Part shown: positions 7,952 to 17,132 of the stretch, one piece after another
Layout of the letters: each line of letters opens with the position of its first letter
Position numbering within the stretch: the stretch's first letter is position 1
Origin: an uncultured Methylococcales bacterium
GTDB lineage: Bacteria; Pseudomonadota; Gammaproteobacteria; Methylococcales; Methylomonadaceae
Assembly (NCBI GenBank): GCA_903902705.1
Contig: CAIUVX010000196.1
Span: 20,525-84,524 of the forward strand
DNA: 64,000 bases
Reading direction: 5' to 3'
Notes under the pieces: generated by a model
Told to the model about the DNA's origin: nothing
Seen by the model: only the letters and a program-made list of their open reading frames with translations
Database searches by the model: none
Program-made: the position numbers and the translations under genes

Positions 7952-8995
7952 ATGTCACACAACACCATACTGTGTGTTGATGATGAGCCTATTAATTTGG
8001 GTTTATTACGCAACATCTTACAAAAAGACTATAAATTACTGTTTGCCTGTTCGGGTATTGAAGCCTTGAAAGCGGCAATAAAACATAATCCTTCGTTGAT
8101 TTTACTCGATGTAGAGATGCCTAATATGAATGGCTTTGAGCTTATTAGCATTCTTAAATCCGATTCAAGAACAGAACATATCCCCATCATTTTTGTGACC
8201 TCCTACATTGAGGAAGAGTATGAAAAAACGGGCTTTGAGTTAGGCTGCGTTGACTATATCAACAAGCCTATTTCTCCAGGTATTGTCCTTGCTCGTGTAC
8301 GGGCGCATTTGTCCTTAGTAAAAGTCACTCAACTTGAAGCCAGCTATCGAGATGCTATTTATATGCTGGGTGAAGCGGGGCATTATAACGATAGCGATAC
8401 GGGCTTACACATCTGGCGAGTGGGGGCATACAGCCATTTGTTGGCAAAGGCTATCGGATGGAGTGAAGATCGGGCAGCGTTAATGGAAATAGCTGCCCCC
8501 ATGCACGATACAGGAAAAATTGGCATACCCTGTATAATCCTACAAAAACCAGACCGACTCAACGCAGAAGAATCACTCATCATGCAGCAACATTCGCGTA
8601 TTGGTTATAACATTTTAAGTAAGAGTGACGCGCCCTTATTTCAACTAGCCGCAGAGATTGCACTCAATCATCATGAAAAATGGGATGGTAGTGGCTATCC
8701 TAATGGTCTTGCTGGAGAAGCGATACCAAAATCAGCCCGTATCGTTGCCATTGCCGATGTCTTTGACGCACTGTCTATGGCTCGTCCTTATAAAGAGGCG
8801 TGGTCAACAGAGTCTATTTTGTTTTCAATACAAGAGGCGGCTGGAAGTCATTTCGACAAAAGATTGGTCGCTGTTTTTATGGCAATCATGCCGCAAATTC
8901 TGGAAATCAAGGCTGAATGGGATAACCGTTCAGTAGAGGACGGCTTTGCAGTGCATAACTACTCACAATGTGAGGATATAGCTAACGCACAATAA
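7952..8995 (+). CDS. Response regulator, REC-HD-GYP (putative c-di-GMP phosphodiesterase), copy 1
   Basis: An RpfG-like two-domain protein of 347 residues. The receiver (ILCVDDEPINL; phospho-acceptor D53 in LILLDVEMPN; conserved K in INKPIS) is followed by an HD-GYP domain. That domain shows APMHDTGKIGIP, HSRIGYNIL, ALNHHEKWDGSGYP, ARIVAIADVFDALS and RPYKEAW. HD-GYP enzymes hydrolyse c-di-GMP through a di- or tri-metal centre, and all the signature residues are present. AAAGG precedes the ATG, 19 bp after the SBP-type hybrid kinase, so the two form a kinase-regulator unit. The C-terminal 20 or so residues merge into a repeat shared with the other two copies. Confidence 0.93.
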   Translation: MSHNTILCVDDEPINLGLLRNILQKDYKLLFACSGIEALKAAIKHNPSLILLDVEMPNMNGFELISILKSDSRTEHIPIIFVTSYIEEEYEKTGFELGCVDYINKPISPGIVLARVRAHLSLVKVTQLEASYRDAIYMLGEAGHYNDSDTGLHIWRVGAYSHLLAKAIGWSEDRAALMEIAAPMHDTGKIGIPCIILQKPDRLNAEESLIMQQHSRIGYNILSKSDAPLFQLAAEIALNHHEKWDGSGYPNGLAGEAIPKSARIVAIADVFDALSMARPYKEAWSTESILFSIQEAAGSHFDKRLVAVFMAIMPQILEIKAEWDNRSVEDGFAVHNYSQCEDIANAQ

Positions 8996-9060
8996 AATGA
9001 TAACGTTCGTGGTGAGCTTGTCGAACCACATTCACACTTCGACAGGCTCAGTGCGAACGG
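8978..9060. repeat. TTCGAC/GAGCTTGTCGAAC palindromic repeat, copy after HD-GYP 1
   Basis: GTTCGTGGTGAGC...GCTCAGTGCGAACGG forms a long imperfect stem. The segment GCACAATAAAATGATA just upstream (end of the coding region and stop) is also shared with the copies at 10153 and, inverted, at 15763. Another member of the stem-loop family lies at 63901. Confidence 0.75.
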
Positions 9061-9152
9061 TTTTGTAATCATTTTATTAGCAGTTAGCTCTAGTGTATTA
9101 AATCCGTGATTTTTGCTTTTAACTCTATAAAGGAACATAAAAGGAACAAACG

Positions 9153-10163
9153 ATGCAAAAAGAGACCATTCTGTGTGTTGATGATGATCCTATTCAGCTG
9201 GGTTTGTTACGCAACACCTTACAAAACGACTACACATTAGTGTTTGCACATACTGGTGCTGAGGCAGTGGCAGCGGCACTAAAACATAAGCCTGCGTTAA
9301 TTTTACTCGATGTACAGATGCCTGATATGAACGGCTTTGAAGTTAGCCACAAACTTAGAATCAATCTAAAAACAGCGCATATTCCCATTATTTTTGTGAC
9401 ATCCTTAGTTGATGAAATGTATGAGAACAGAGGCTTTGATTTAGGATGCGTTGACTATATTACCAAGCCTATTTTCCCGCGTATTCTCCTCGCTCGTGTG
9501 CGAACGCATTTATCTTTATCGCAGGCTTCTCGACTGGAGGCAAGTTATCGAGAGACCATTTGTATGCTGAATATCATTGGAACTTACCATGAAAACAACA
9601 TGGGTAAACACATTTGGCGAGTGGCGGCATACAGCCATTTATTGGCACAGACGATTGGATGGGACGAAAATCAGGCAACCTTGATGGAAATGGCAGCTAC
9701 GATGCACGACATAGGGAAGATAGGCGTATCCGATATAATTATACAAAAGCCAGATAAATTGACCGACGAAGAATGGGTTATCATGAAACAACATTCGCGT
9801 ATTGGTTATGATATTTTAAGTAAGATTAGCACACCCCTATTTCAACTAGCCGCAGAAATTGCACTCAATCATCATGAAAGATGGGATGGATGGGGCTATC
9901 CTGATGGTCTTGTTGGCGAAGAGATACCCGAATCAGCCCGCATCGTTGCCATTGCCGATGTCTTTGACACGCTGTCTATGCCCCTGTCTTATAAAAAAGC
10001 GTGGCCGATGGAGTCTATTTTGTTGACAATACAAGAGTCGGCTGGAAGTCAGTTCGACAAAAAACTGGTCACTGCTTTCATGGATATTCTGCCGCAAATT
10101 CTGGAACTCAAAACTAAATGTGATAGTCACCCACTACCTGAAATTTTTATGCCCTATCGCTAA
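9153..10163 (+). CDS. Response regulator, REC-HD-GYP, copy 2 (diverged)
   Basis: A 336-residue paralogue of the neighbouring regulators. The receiver (ILCVDDDPIQL, D53 in LILLDVQMPD, ITKPIF) and an HD-GYP domain are both visible. The core metal-binding HD (MHDIGKIG) and the HHERWDGWGYP motif remain. The family IP after GKIG has become VS, WDGSGYP has become WDGWGYP, and RPYK has become LSYK. Catalysis may be weakened or specificity changed; that is inference. It sits between HD-GYP copy 1 and the second hybrid kinase with repeats on both sides, and may have lost a dedicated kinase. GGAAC precedes the ATG as a weak ribosome site. Confidence 0.88.
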   Translation: MQKETILCVDDDPIQLGLLRNTLQNDYTLVFAHTGAEAVAAALKHKPALILLDVQMPDMNGFEVSHKLRINLKTAHIPIIFVTSLVDEMYENRGFDLGCVDYITKPIFPRILLARVRTHLSLSQASRLEASYRETICMLNIIGTYHENNMGKHIWRVAAYSHLLAQTIGWDENQATLMEMAATMHDIGKIGVSDIIIQKPDKLTDEEWVIMKQHSRIGYDILSKISTPLFQLAAEIALNHHERWDGWGYPDGLVGEEIPESARIVAIADVFDTLSMPLSYKKAWPMESILLTIQESAGSQFDKKLVTAFMDILPQILELKTKCDSHPLPEIFMPYR

Positions 10164-10242
10164 AGCACAATAAAATGATACAGCTGTGAGCTGGTCGAAC
10201 AGTCGAACCACATTCACGCTTCGACAGGCTCAGCGCGAACGG
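10153..10242. repeat. TTCGAC palindromic repeat, copy after HD-GYP 2
   Basis: It begins inside the last codons of the regulator (CTATCGCTAAAGCACAATAAAATGAT), continues as AGCTGTGAGCTGGTCGAAC, and ends CGACAGGCTCAGCGCGAACGG. It matches, in the opposite orientation, the element at 15763-15868. Confidence 0.75.
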
Positions 10243-10266
10243 TTTTGTAATCACAAATACTGCCCC

Positions 10267-10314
10267 AGCTATAACTATGGGCAGTGAGCCAGCTATAACT
10301 GTGGGCAGTGAGCC
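10267..10314 (+). repeat. Two tandem 24-bp direct repeats upstream of the second hybrid kinase
   Basis: AGCTATAACTATGGGCAGTG plus AGCC at 10267-10290 is repeated at 10291-10314 with one base changed (A to G). A few bases of a third unit may follow. The repeats lie in the presumed 5' leader, about 60 bp before the ATG. Confidence 0.8.
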
Positions 10315-10373
10315 ATCTATGCTGTAATAACGATAATTTTGCTTACTTTAATTTACTTAATGGATTCTATTTT

Positions 10374-13300
10374 ATGCCTCAATGCCTCAAAGCACTTTTT
10401 GTAAACCGTCCGCTGAAAATCGCGGTGGCGTTATTGATGGTGGGAGTGCTAATTGCCTATTTAGCCGCACAGCAACAACGCATAAATAACCAAGTGCTGT
10501 TACAGGAATTATTTGAAGAGCAGGCAAAAATAGTGGTTGATTCTATTATTGCCCATATCAACACCTATAACCACGCACTACTGGGTATACGCGGACTGGT
10601 TGTGGCGCATGGCGATGACAGTATTACCCGCAAAGCGTTTCAAACCTATGTCATGTCACGAAATTTAGATATGGAATATAGCGGTGCGCGGGGTTTTGGA
10701 TTTATTAGAAAAGTGGCGCGGGCAGATGAGGAAAATTTTCTGACTAAAGCGCGTAAAGATGGTATGCCCGATTTTGCTATTAAGGATTTCTCCCCTCATG
10801 AGGGTGATCACTATATTATTCAGTACGTTGAACCCATTAATCGTAATCGAGCGGCTCTCGGCTTAGATATTGGCTCTGAAGAAATGCGGCGCACTGCGGC
10901 GATACAGGCAATGCGAGACGGTACGACAACCATAACCGCGCCTATTACTCTGATTCAAGCCTCTGGATTATCATTGCGGTCATTTTTGATACTGTTGCCT
11001 GTGTATCATTTAACGATGCCGCTTGATACCGCAGAGCTGCGCGAAGCCGCGACCTTTGGTTGGACGTATGCCCCGATTGTGATTGATGATGTGCTACACA
11101 GCGACATTGCTAATGAGCAAATTGCTTTTCAAGTCGCCGACGTGACTCTTGATAAACAGACAAAGTTATTTTACTCAAGTGCCATATTTTGGGAAACGGC
11201 TAACGCGAAGAATAGCACTGAAATTACTCGCGTTATCTTTGGGCGGCAGTGGCAGTTTAACTTACGCCCCCTGCCACAATTCTATCAATATTACCCGCAA
11301 TTATCGCCACTGTGGATAGCCAGTTTTATTAGCTTTTTCGCGTTTATTTTATCGGTGTTCGTTTACTTGTATTTGACTTATCACCAGCGTAAAGCGAAGG
11401 ATTTAATCGAACAAGTGCGACTCGCGGCAATTGTTGAAAGTGCCAATGATGCCATTATCAGCTTTGATTTGGAGGGGGTTGTTACCAGTTGGAACAATGC
11501 CGCCGACAGGCTGTTTGATTACTCGCCTACGGAAGCCATCGGAAAAAAAGTCTATGACTTGATTACTCCCGATGAATTTCTCCCAGAAATCGAGCCTTTT
11601 TTGCGCACAATGAGGCGCGGAGAGTTTGTTGGTCGTAGCAATACGATTCGCAAAACGCGTGCGGGGAAAATGATTGATGTCGCGGTGTCGTACTCACTGA
11701 TTTACGACAACAAGGGTACTATCATCGGTGTAGCAAATACCCTCGTCGATATTACCGAGCAAAAACGCAGTGAAGATCTGTTTCGATTAACCATCGAAGC
11801 CATTCCCGATGCCATCATCACGGTCAACCATGAAAACATCATAACCTTGTTGAATCAAAAGGCAGTTGACTTATTTGGTTATAAAAGGTCGGAATTGTTA
11901 GGTCAAAACATCAGTTTTTTGATGCCAAATCACTATCGACAACAGTATTTCATAGCAGATCAGCATTATGACACACCCTTAAAGAATCTCTCGTTCTGGT
12001 CTGGTGAACAAAACTTGTCTGTATTGCATAAGGATGGTACTGAAGTCCCCATCGAAATTCAGTTAAGTCCGATTCAGACCGCCACCGAACAGTTCACGTT
12101 AACAACCATTATCGATATTAGAACTCGCAAAAACCTTGAAACAGAGGTTCAAACCACACTGGCACGGATGAAAATGGCGATTACTGCCTTGAATGTGGGT
12201 ATTTGGGTGTGGCGTTTGGCTGACAATACTCTCTTGTGGGATGAACAAATGTTCACGCTGTATGATGCCCCTGAAAGTCTGAAAAAAACCGAGTTATACT
12301 ACGACTTCTGGTCATCCCGCCTTCATGCTGACGATAGAGAACAGACTGAGTCTTTAATCATGAATGCTGTTGAGGGTAAAAAATCATACAATACAGAATT
12401 CCGCATTGTGCTTGATAATGGTAAAATTCGCCATATTCACGCAGCGGCAATACTTGAACGGGATACAGCAGGCACACCAATACAAATGGTGGGGATCAAT
12501 CAAGACATCACTATTATCAAAACCGTCGCTCAAAAAATTAAGCAACTCGATGAACGACGCACTACTGAGTTACAAACACTCAACGCCTCATTAGAACAAC
12601 AGGTAATCACTCGTACCACTGAACTAAGCTTAGCAATGGACATCGCTAAACAGGCTAATACGGCTAAAACGAATTTTTTGGCTAATATGACTCATGAGAT
12701 AAGAACCCCGATGAATGCCATTATCGGCTTGGCTTATTTGTTACAAAAGGAGTCGCTTAGCCCCGATGTGCGTGACATGGTTAAGAAAATTGATGGTGCT
12801 GGGCGTTCTCTGCTCGGTATCATTAATGAATGTCTGGATTTTTCAAAAATTGAGGCAAATCTTTTAGAAATAGAAACAGTGACTTTTTGCTTGCCTGAGT
12901 TGTTAAATAATGTGGCTAATATAATGACCACGCTGGTTGCTAAAAAACCTATTAATGCACAAATTTTACCTCTGCCAAAAGATCTTGATTATGTGATCGG
13001 AGACCCAGTTCGCTTGGAGCAGGTGTTGCTTAATCTGATTAGCAACGCCGTCAAGTTTACCGAAAAAGGCGAAATAATCGTTGAAGTTCGCGTTATCGAC
13101 TCGGTATCAACAGGCGATCACATTTATCTTCACTTCTCAGTGCGAGACACAGGTATCGGTATTGCACTAGACAAACAGGAGAGCATTTTTCATCCGTTCA
13201 TTCAAGCTGATAATTCAACCAATCGCCTTTATGGTGGCACGGGATTGGGGCTGAGTATCTGTCGTAACTTAGTGCAACTAATGGGCGGAACATTACAACT

Positions 13301-14618
13301 CAAGAGTGAAATTGGCGTGGGCAGTGAGTTTTCCTTTGAATTAATACTGGCAGTGATGAGCAAGTCTAACGACAATTCACCGTCTATTTCGTTTAATCAG
13401 AGCGCGTTGATTGTTGGCAATGATGCTCCCACGAGTAGGATTTCTCAATCAATACTGCAAGATCTTGGCTGGAGTTCCACAGCGGTGGACTCTGTTGAAA
13501 ACGCATTACTGGCGATGACTAAAGAAAAGGATCATTTTGACTTTCTACTGTTGGATTGGCAGCTACTTGAAGGTGATAGTATTAAGTTAGTGACTAACAT
13601 TCAAGAGCAGTTATGTAAGGAACACAGCTCAATTATTATCATGAGTCCTAATTATGATGAGGGTCATAGCCTATTAAAGCAGTTTAGTCGGCTTACTGGT
13701 GGCGTTGTTTCCAAACCTGTGACCCATTTATCGTTGTTTAATGCGATATTGGAAACCAAGAAAAAGCGAGGTGAACGAGATAAACAGCTCTTGAATGGCG
13801 AACGGCTAGCGGGATTAAATTTGCTGGTAGTTGATGACAGTGAGATTAATCGAAACGTTGCCTATCAAATTCTCACTGGCGAAAAAGCTAACGTTGAATG
13901 TACAGAGAATGGTCGTGATGCGATTGCATTGCTTATAGCAAAACCAAGCTACTTTCATGCGGTACTGATGGACGTACAGATGCCTATTATGGACGGCTAC
14001 GCGGCTACTCGAAAAATCCGTACTCTACCTGAGCTAAATGGCTTACCTATTATTGCACTGACGGCTGGGGCATTCAAAACGTATCGCACGGCGGCACTTG
14101 AAGCAGGAATGGATGATTTTATTGCCAAGCCCTTTGACGTGGATGAGCTAGTCGCCTGTGTTGAACGCCACGTTTGCCATAGTATTCAAAGCAAACAAGA
14201 CCACATCCTGCCAACTTTACAGAGTCCCACGATAGCAATTGATACTATACCCTTGATTGACATAGAACAGGGTTTAAAAAAATGGCGGGATGTTACACTT
14301 TACAAAGAATTTTTACGCCTATTTTTGCAACAACATGAGCAAGATGCCGAATGTTTTCATGATAAACTACTCGACGGTAATCCTGTAGCGGCAAAGGCGA
14401 TTACCCATAAATTGTTGAGTGCGGCGGGTGCGCTGTCGCTGAAACGCATCACCCATCTGGTCAAAGAGATTGAAGATGCTTTTAGTAATGAAGGGGATGT
14501 CAACACCTTAAGTAGTCGCTTCGCAGCCCTGTTATCGGAAACAATTGATGCTATCAATGTTTACCTTGATGCTGAAACAGCGATGGAAACCAAGCAAACA
14601 AAAATTGAGAATGACTGA
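10374..14618 (+). CDS. CHASE-domain hybrid sensor histidine kinase with three PAS, two REC and HPt
   Basis: A 1414-residue unorthodox kinase. TM1 (about 14-32), a periplasmic CHASE sensor (about 63-250, with GARGFGFIRKV and YVEPINRNRAALGLDIG) and TM2 (about 311-337) are followed by PAS1 (346-462), PAS2 (468-585) and PAS3 (599-713). Then come HisKA with H774 (FLANMTHEIRTPMN), HATPase (GGTGLGLSICRN), REC1 (D1061), REC2 (D1200, VLMDVQMPIMDGY) and HPt (H1345, ITHKLLSAAGALS). CHASE domains bind small extracellular ligands. The ATG at 10374 fits TM1; an upstream in-frame ATG at 10308 lies in repeat DNA. REC1 has GNDA where the acidic DD pair belongs, so it is probably inactive. From PAS3 onward it is a close paralogue of the kinase at 4294. 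Confidence 0.92.
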   Translation: MPQCLKALFVNRPLKIAVALLMVGVLIAYLAAQQQRINNQVLLQELFEEQAKIVVDSIIAHINTYNHALLGIRGLVVAHGDDSITRKAFQTYVMSRNLDMEYSGARGFGFIRKVARADEENFLTKARKDGMPDFAIKDFSPHEGDHYIIQYVEPINRNRAALGLDIGSEEMRRTAAIQAMRDGTTTITAPITLIQASGLSLRSFLILLPVYHLTMPLDTAELREAATFGWTYAPIVIDDVLHSDIANEQIAFQVADVTLDKQTKLFYSSAIFWETANAKNSTEITRVIFGRQWQFNLRPLPQFYQYYPQLSPLWIASFISFFAFILSVFVYLYLTYHQRKAKDLIEQVRLAAIVESANDAIISFDLEGVVTSWNNAADRLFDYSPTEAIGKKVYDLITPDEFLPEIEPFLRTMRRGEFVGRSNTIRKTRAGKMIDVAVSYSLIYDNKGTIIGVANTLVDITEQKRSEDLFRLTIEAIPDAIITVNHENIITLLNQKAVDLFGYKRSELLGQNISFLMPNHYRQQYFIADQHYDTPLKNLSFWSGEQNLSVLHKDGTEVPIEIQLSPIQTATEQFTLTTIIDIRTRKNLETEVQTTLARMKMAITALNVGIWVWRLADNTLLWDEQMFTLYDAPESLKKTELYYDFWSSRLHADDREQTESLIMNAVEGKKSYNTEFRIVLDNGKIRHIHAAAILERDTAGTPIQMVGINQDITIIKTVAQKIKQLDERRTTELQTLNASLEQQVITRTTELSLAMDIAKQANTAKTNFLANMTHEIRTPMNAIIGLAYLLQKESLSPDVRDMVKKIDGAGRSLLGIINECLDFSKIEANLLEIETVTFCLPELLNNVANIMTTLVAKKPINAQILPLPKDLDYVIGDPVRLEQVLLNLISNAVKFTEKGEIIVEVRVIDSVSTGDHIYLHFSVRDTGIGIALDKQESIFHPFIQADNSTNRLYGGTGLGLSICRNLVQLMGGTLQLKSEIGVGSEFSFELILAVMSKSNDNSPSISFNQSALIVGNDAPTSRISQSILQDLGWSSTAVDSVENALLAMTKEKDHFDFLLLDWQLLEGDSIKLVTNIQEQLCKEHSSIIIMSPNYDEGHSLLKQFSRLTGGVVSKPVTHLSLFNAILETKKKRGERDKQLLNGERLAGLNLLVVDDSEINRNVAYQILTGEKANVECTENGRDAIALLIAKPSYFHAVLMDVQMPIMDGYAATRKIRTLPELNGLPIIALTAGAFKTYRTAALEAGMDDFIAKPFDVDELVACVERHVCHSIQSKQDHILPTLQSPTIAIDTIPLIDIEQGLKKWRDVTLYKEFLRLFLQQHEQDAECFHDKLLDGNPVAAKAITHKLLSAAGALSLKRITHLVKEIEDAFSNEGDVNTLSSRFAALLSETIDAINVYLDAETAMETKQTKIEND

Positions 14619-14736
14619 AATAAGTATGTATGTATTAATCGGTAATGGGTTAAATCTTTGGTAAAGTTAGAGCTAACTCACGATTTTATAACCCCCAGTC
14701 TTCTAGCTATCGAACCAATTACTCAAAGAATAAAAT

Positions 14737-15735
14737 ATGTTATATAACCACCCAATATTATGTGTTGATGATGATCCTATTAATCTTGCTTTGTTACGAA
14801 ATACCCTGCAAGAAAAATACCCATTAATTTTTGCCAGTAATGGGGCTGAGGCATTAACAATGGCAGCTAGTCAATTGCCTATTTTGATTTTACTCGATGT
14901 GCAGATGCCCGATATGACTGGATTTGAAGTTGCACAGCAACTTAAATTGAATCCCGAAACAAAACATATCCCCATTATTTTTGTGACCTCCTTACTCGAA
15001 GAAGGCGACGAGCAAGCGGGGTTTGATGCAGGCGGGGTTGATTACATTACCAAACCTATTTCCCCCAACATTGTCCGCGCTCGTGTGAAGACACATTTAT
15101 CTTTGGTGCGTGCGTCTCGACTGGATGCCGTCTGCCAAGATGCTATTCATATGCTAGGGGAAGCGGGGCATTATAACGATAGCGATACAGGTCAACACAT
15201 CTGGCGAATGGCGGCATACAGTCGTTCTCTAGCTCTTGCGGCGGGCTGGAATGATGACCGTGCAAGACTGTTACAAATGGCAGCACCCATGCACGACACA
15301 GGGAAGATTGGCATACCCGATGCAATTCTACAAAAGCCAGATAAATTGACCGCCGAAGAATGGATTATCATGAAACAACATTCGCATATTGGTTATACTA
15401 TTTTAAGTAACAGTCGCGAACCCTTATTTCAACTAGCTGCCGAAATTGCACTTAATCATCATGAAAAATGGGATGGCAGTGGTTATCCGAATGGTCTTGC
15501 GGGGGAAGCGATACCCGAATCAGCCCGCATCGTTGCCATTGCCGATGTATTTGACGCACTGTCTATGCGTCGCCCTTACAAAGAACCGTGGCCAATAGAA
15601 CGCATTTTGCTGACACTGCATGAGATGGCTGGTGTTCACTTGGATAAAAGATTGGTGGCTGTTTTTATGTACATCCTGCCTGAGATTCTGAAAATTAAGG
15701 CTGAATGGGATAGCCGACCTGAGGTAATGTTATAA
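14737..15735 (+). CDS. Response regulator, REC-HD-GYP (putative c-di-GMP phosphodiesterase), copy 3
   Basis: A 332-residue protein with receiver (ILCVDDDPINLALL, D54 in LILLDVQMPD, ITKPIS) and an intact HD-GYP domain. Visible motifs are APMHDTGKIGIPDAILQKPD, ALNHHEKWDGSGYP, ARIVAIADVFDALS and RRPYKEPW. It follows the CHASE hybrid kinase by 118 bp and is its likely output, mirroring the first kinase/regulator pair. Its sequence is closer to copy 1 than to copy 2 in the catalytic motifs. An inverted copy of the shared repeat follows the stop. Confidence 0.93.
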   Translation: MLYNHPILCVDDDPINLALLRNTLQEKYPLIFASNGAEALTMAASQLPILILLDVQMPDMTGFEVAQQLKLNPETKHIPIIFVTSLLEEGDEQAGFDAGGVDYITKPISPNIVRARVKTHLSLVRASRLDAVCQDAIHMLGEAGHYNDSDTGQHIWRMAAYSRSLALAAGWNDDRARLLQMAAPMHDTGKIGIPDAILQKPDKLTAEEWIIMKQHSHIGYTILSNSREPLFQLAAEIALNHHEKWDGSGYPNGLAGEAIPESARIVAIADVFDALSMRRPYKEPWPIERILLTLHEMAGVHLDKRLVAVFMYILPEILKIKAEWDSRPEVML

Positions 15736-15762
15736 CTAAAGCAGTTTAAACTGATTAAAAAA

Positions 15763-15868
15763 CCGTTCGCACTGAGCTTGTCGAAGTTTGAATGTGGTTC
15801 GACTGTTCGACCAGCTCACAGCTCACCACGAACGGCATCATTTTATTGTGCTTTAGCTATAGCGATAA
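15763..15868. repeat. TTCGAC palindromic repeat after HD-GYP 3, inverted relative to the other two
   Basis: Read on the minus strand this is TATCGCTATAGCTAAAGCAC, then AATAAAATGATGCCGTTCG, then GGTGAGCTGTGAGCTGGTCG, ending TGCGAACGG. It reproduces the 3' coding end plus repeat seen at 10153-10242, but reversed. That implies an inversion or reverse insertion of the duplicated unit. Confidence 0.75.
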
Positions 15869-15897
15869 ATAATCTCTAGTCGATAGCAGATAAACTC

Positions 15898-15930
15898 AAA
15901 AAAAAGCCCGACTAAGTCGGGCTTTTTTTG
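15898..15930. terminator. Bidirectional rho-independent terminator after ftsZ
   Basis: AGCCCGAC (15905-15912), loop TAA, GTCGGGCT (15916-15923), flanked by A and T tracts on both sides. It closes the dcw operon on the minus strand nine bases after ftsZ. It can also stop transcription arriving from the signalling array on the plus strand. Confidence 0.93.
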
Positions 15931-15938
15931 ATAGGAAA

Positions 15939-17096
15939 CTAATCGGCTTGTCGTCTTAAAAACGCGGGAATATCCAGATAACCTAAATCGCCGCCTGTCG
16001 GTTGCTGAGATAAGGTACGTCCTTCTCTATTTTCTTGGCGGTTTTGCCGTGATACGGTAGGTTTATCAAATTCATCGTAATTCACCGCACCTGAGTTGGC
16101 TTGAGTCATTGATTTAACGGTGGCTTTGACTTGTACAGGTGGTAATCCCATGCCTGTTGCAACCACGGTGACTTTAATTTCATCACCTGAACTTGAGTCA
16201 ATCGCGGTACCGATTTTGATGATAGCATCTTCAGAAGCGAATTCATGGACGATATTACCGACTTCACTAAACTCTGCCATGCTCATGTTGGCGGCAGAAA
16301 TATTGACTAGAATACCTCGCGCACCTTGCAGATTGATGTCCTCTAATAATGGGCAGGCAATGGCTTTTTCAGCCGCTTCGCGGGCGCGATTTTCGCCTGA
16401 TGCTGCGCCTGTTCCCATAATCGCCGCACCCATACCCGACATCACGGTTCTGACATCGGCAAAGTCTACGTTAATCATACCAGGATGAACAATCAGTTCA
16501 GTGATACCTTGTACGGCATCAAGTAATACGTCATTCGCCGCTTTAAACGCATCCGATAAAGAAACGTTATTGCCTAGCACGGGGAGTAGTTTTTGATTGG
16601 GAATGGTGATTAAGGAATCAACATATTTTTCCAACTCAACTATGCCACGCTCAGCAACGCCTTGTTTCTTTTTACCTTCAAATAGAAACGGCTTAGTGAC
16701 TACAGCCACCGTTAATATGCCCATTTCTTTGGCGATGGAAGCGATAACAGGAATTGCACCTGTGCCTGTACCACCGCCCATACCTGCGGTTAGAAATACC
16801 ATGTCCGCGCCTTGTAGCACTTCTTTGATACGCTCTTTATTTTCTTCGGCGGCTTGTCGTCCAATTTCTGGATTGGTACCCGCGCCTAAACCTTTGGTCA
16901 ATTCGACCCCAAGTTGAATAATTGTGCCTATGCTCAATTTTCTTAATGCCTGTGCATCTGTATTTGCACAGATAAATTCAACGCCATCAATGTTACTGTC
17001 AATCATGTGATTAACGGCATTACCGCCGCCGCCACCTACACCAATAACCTTGATGACGGCAGTCTCGCTGTAAGTGTCTACTAATTCATATTTCAT
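15939..17096 (-). CDS. ftsZ: Cell division protein FtsZ
   Basis: The tubulin-like GTPase that forms the Z ring. The 385-residue protein shows IGVGGGGGNAVNHMI, the GTP loop GGGTGTG (107-113), the T7 loop region NVDFADVRTVM, and the extreme C-terminal peptide DIPAFLRRQAD that binds FtsA/ZipA. The ATG at 17096 is preceded by AAGGGG seven bases away; an upstream in-frame TTG (17120) gives unlikely extra residues. It is last in the dcw operon, 36 bp after ftsA, followed by a strong terminator. Confidence 0.98.
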   Translation of the reverse strand: MKYELVDTYSETAVIKVIGVGGGGGNAVNHMIDSNIDGVEFICANTDAQALRKLSIGTIIQLGVELTKGLGAGTNPEIGRQAAEENKERIKEVLQGADMVFLTAGMGGGTGTGAIPVIASIAKEMGILTVAVVTKPFLFEGKKKQGVAERGIVELEKYVDSLITIPNQKLLPVLGNNVSLSDAFKAANDVLLDAVQGITELIVHPGMINVDFADVRTVMSGMGAAIMGTGAASGENRAREAAEKAIACPLLEDINLQGARGILVNISAANMSMAEFSEVGNIVHEFASEDAIIKIGTAIDSSSGDEIKVTVVATGMGLPPVQVKATVKSMTQANSGAVNYDEFDKPTVSRQNRQENREGRTLSQQPTGGDLGYLDIPAFLRRQAD

Positions 17097-17132
17097 TTTA
17101 CTGCCCCTTAATCTGTACAATGCAAAGCTATT

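Noticed and set aside
16120..16917. Long plus-strand open frames opposite ftsZ
   Set aside because: Antisense shadows of a conserved gene; no family resemblance.
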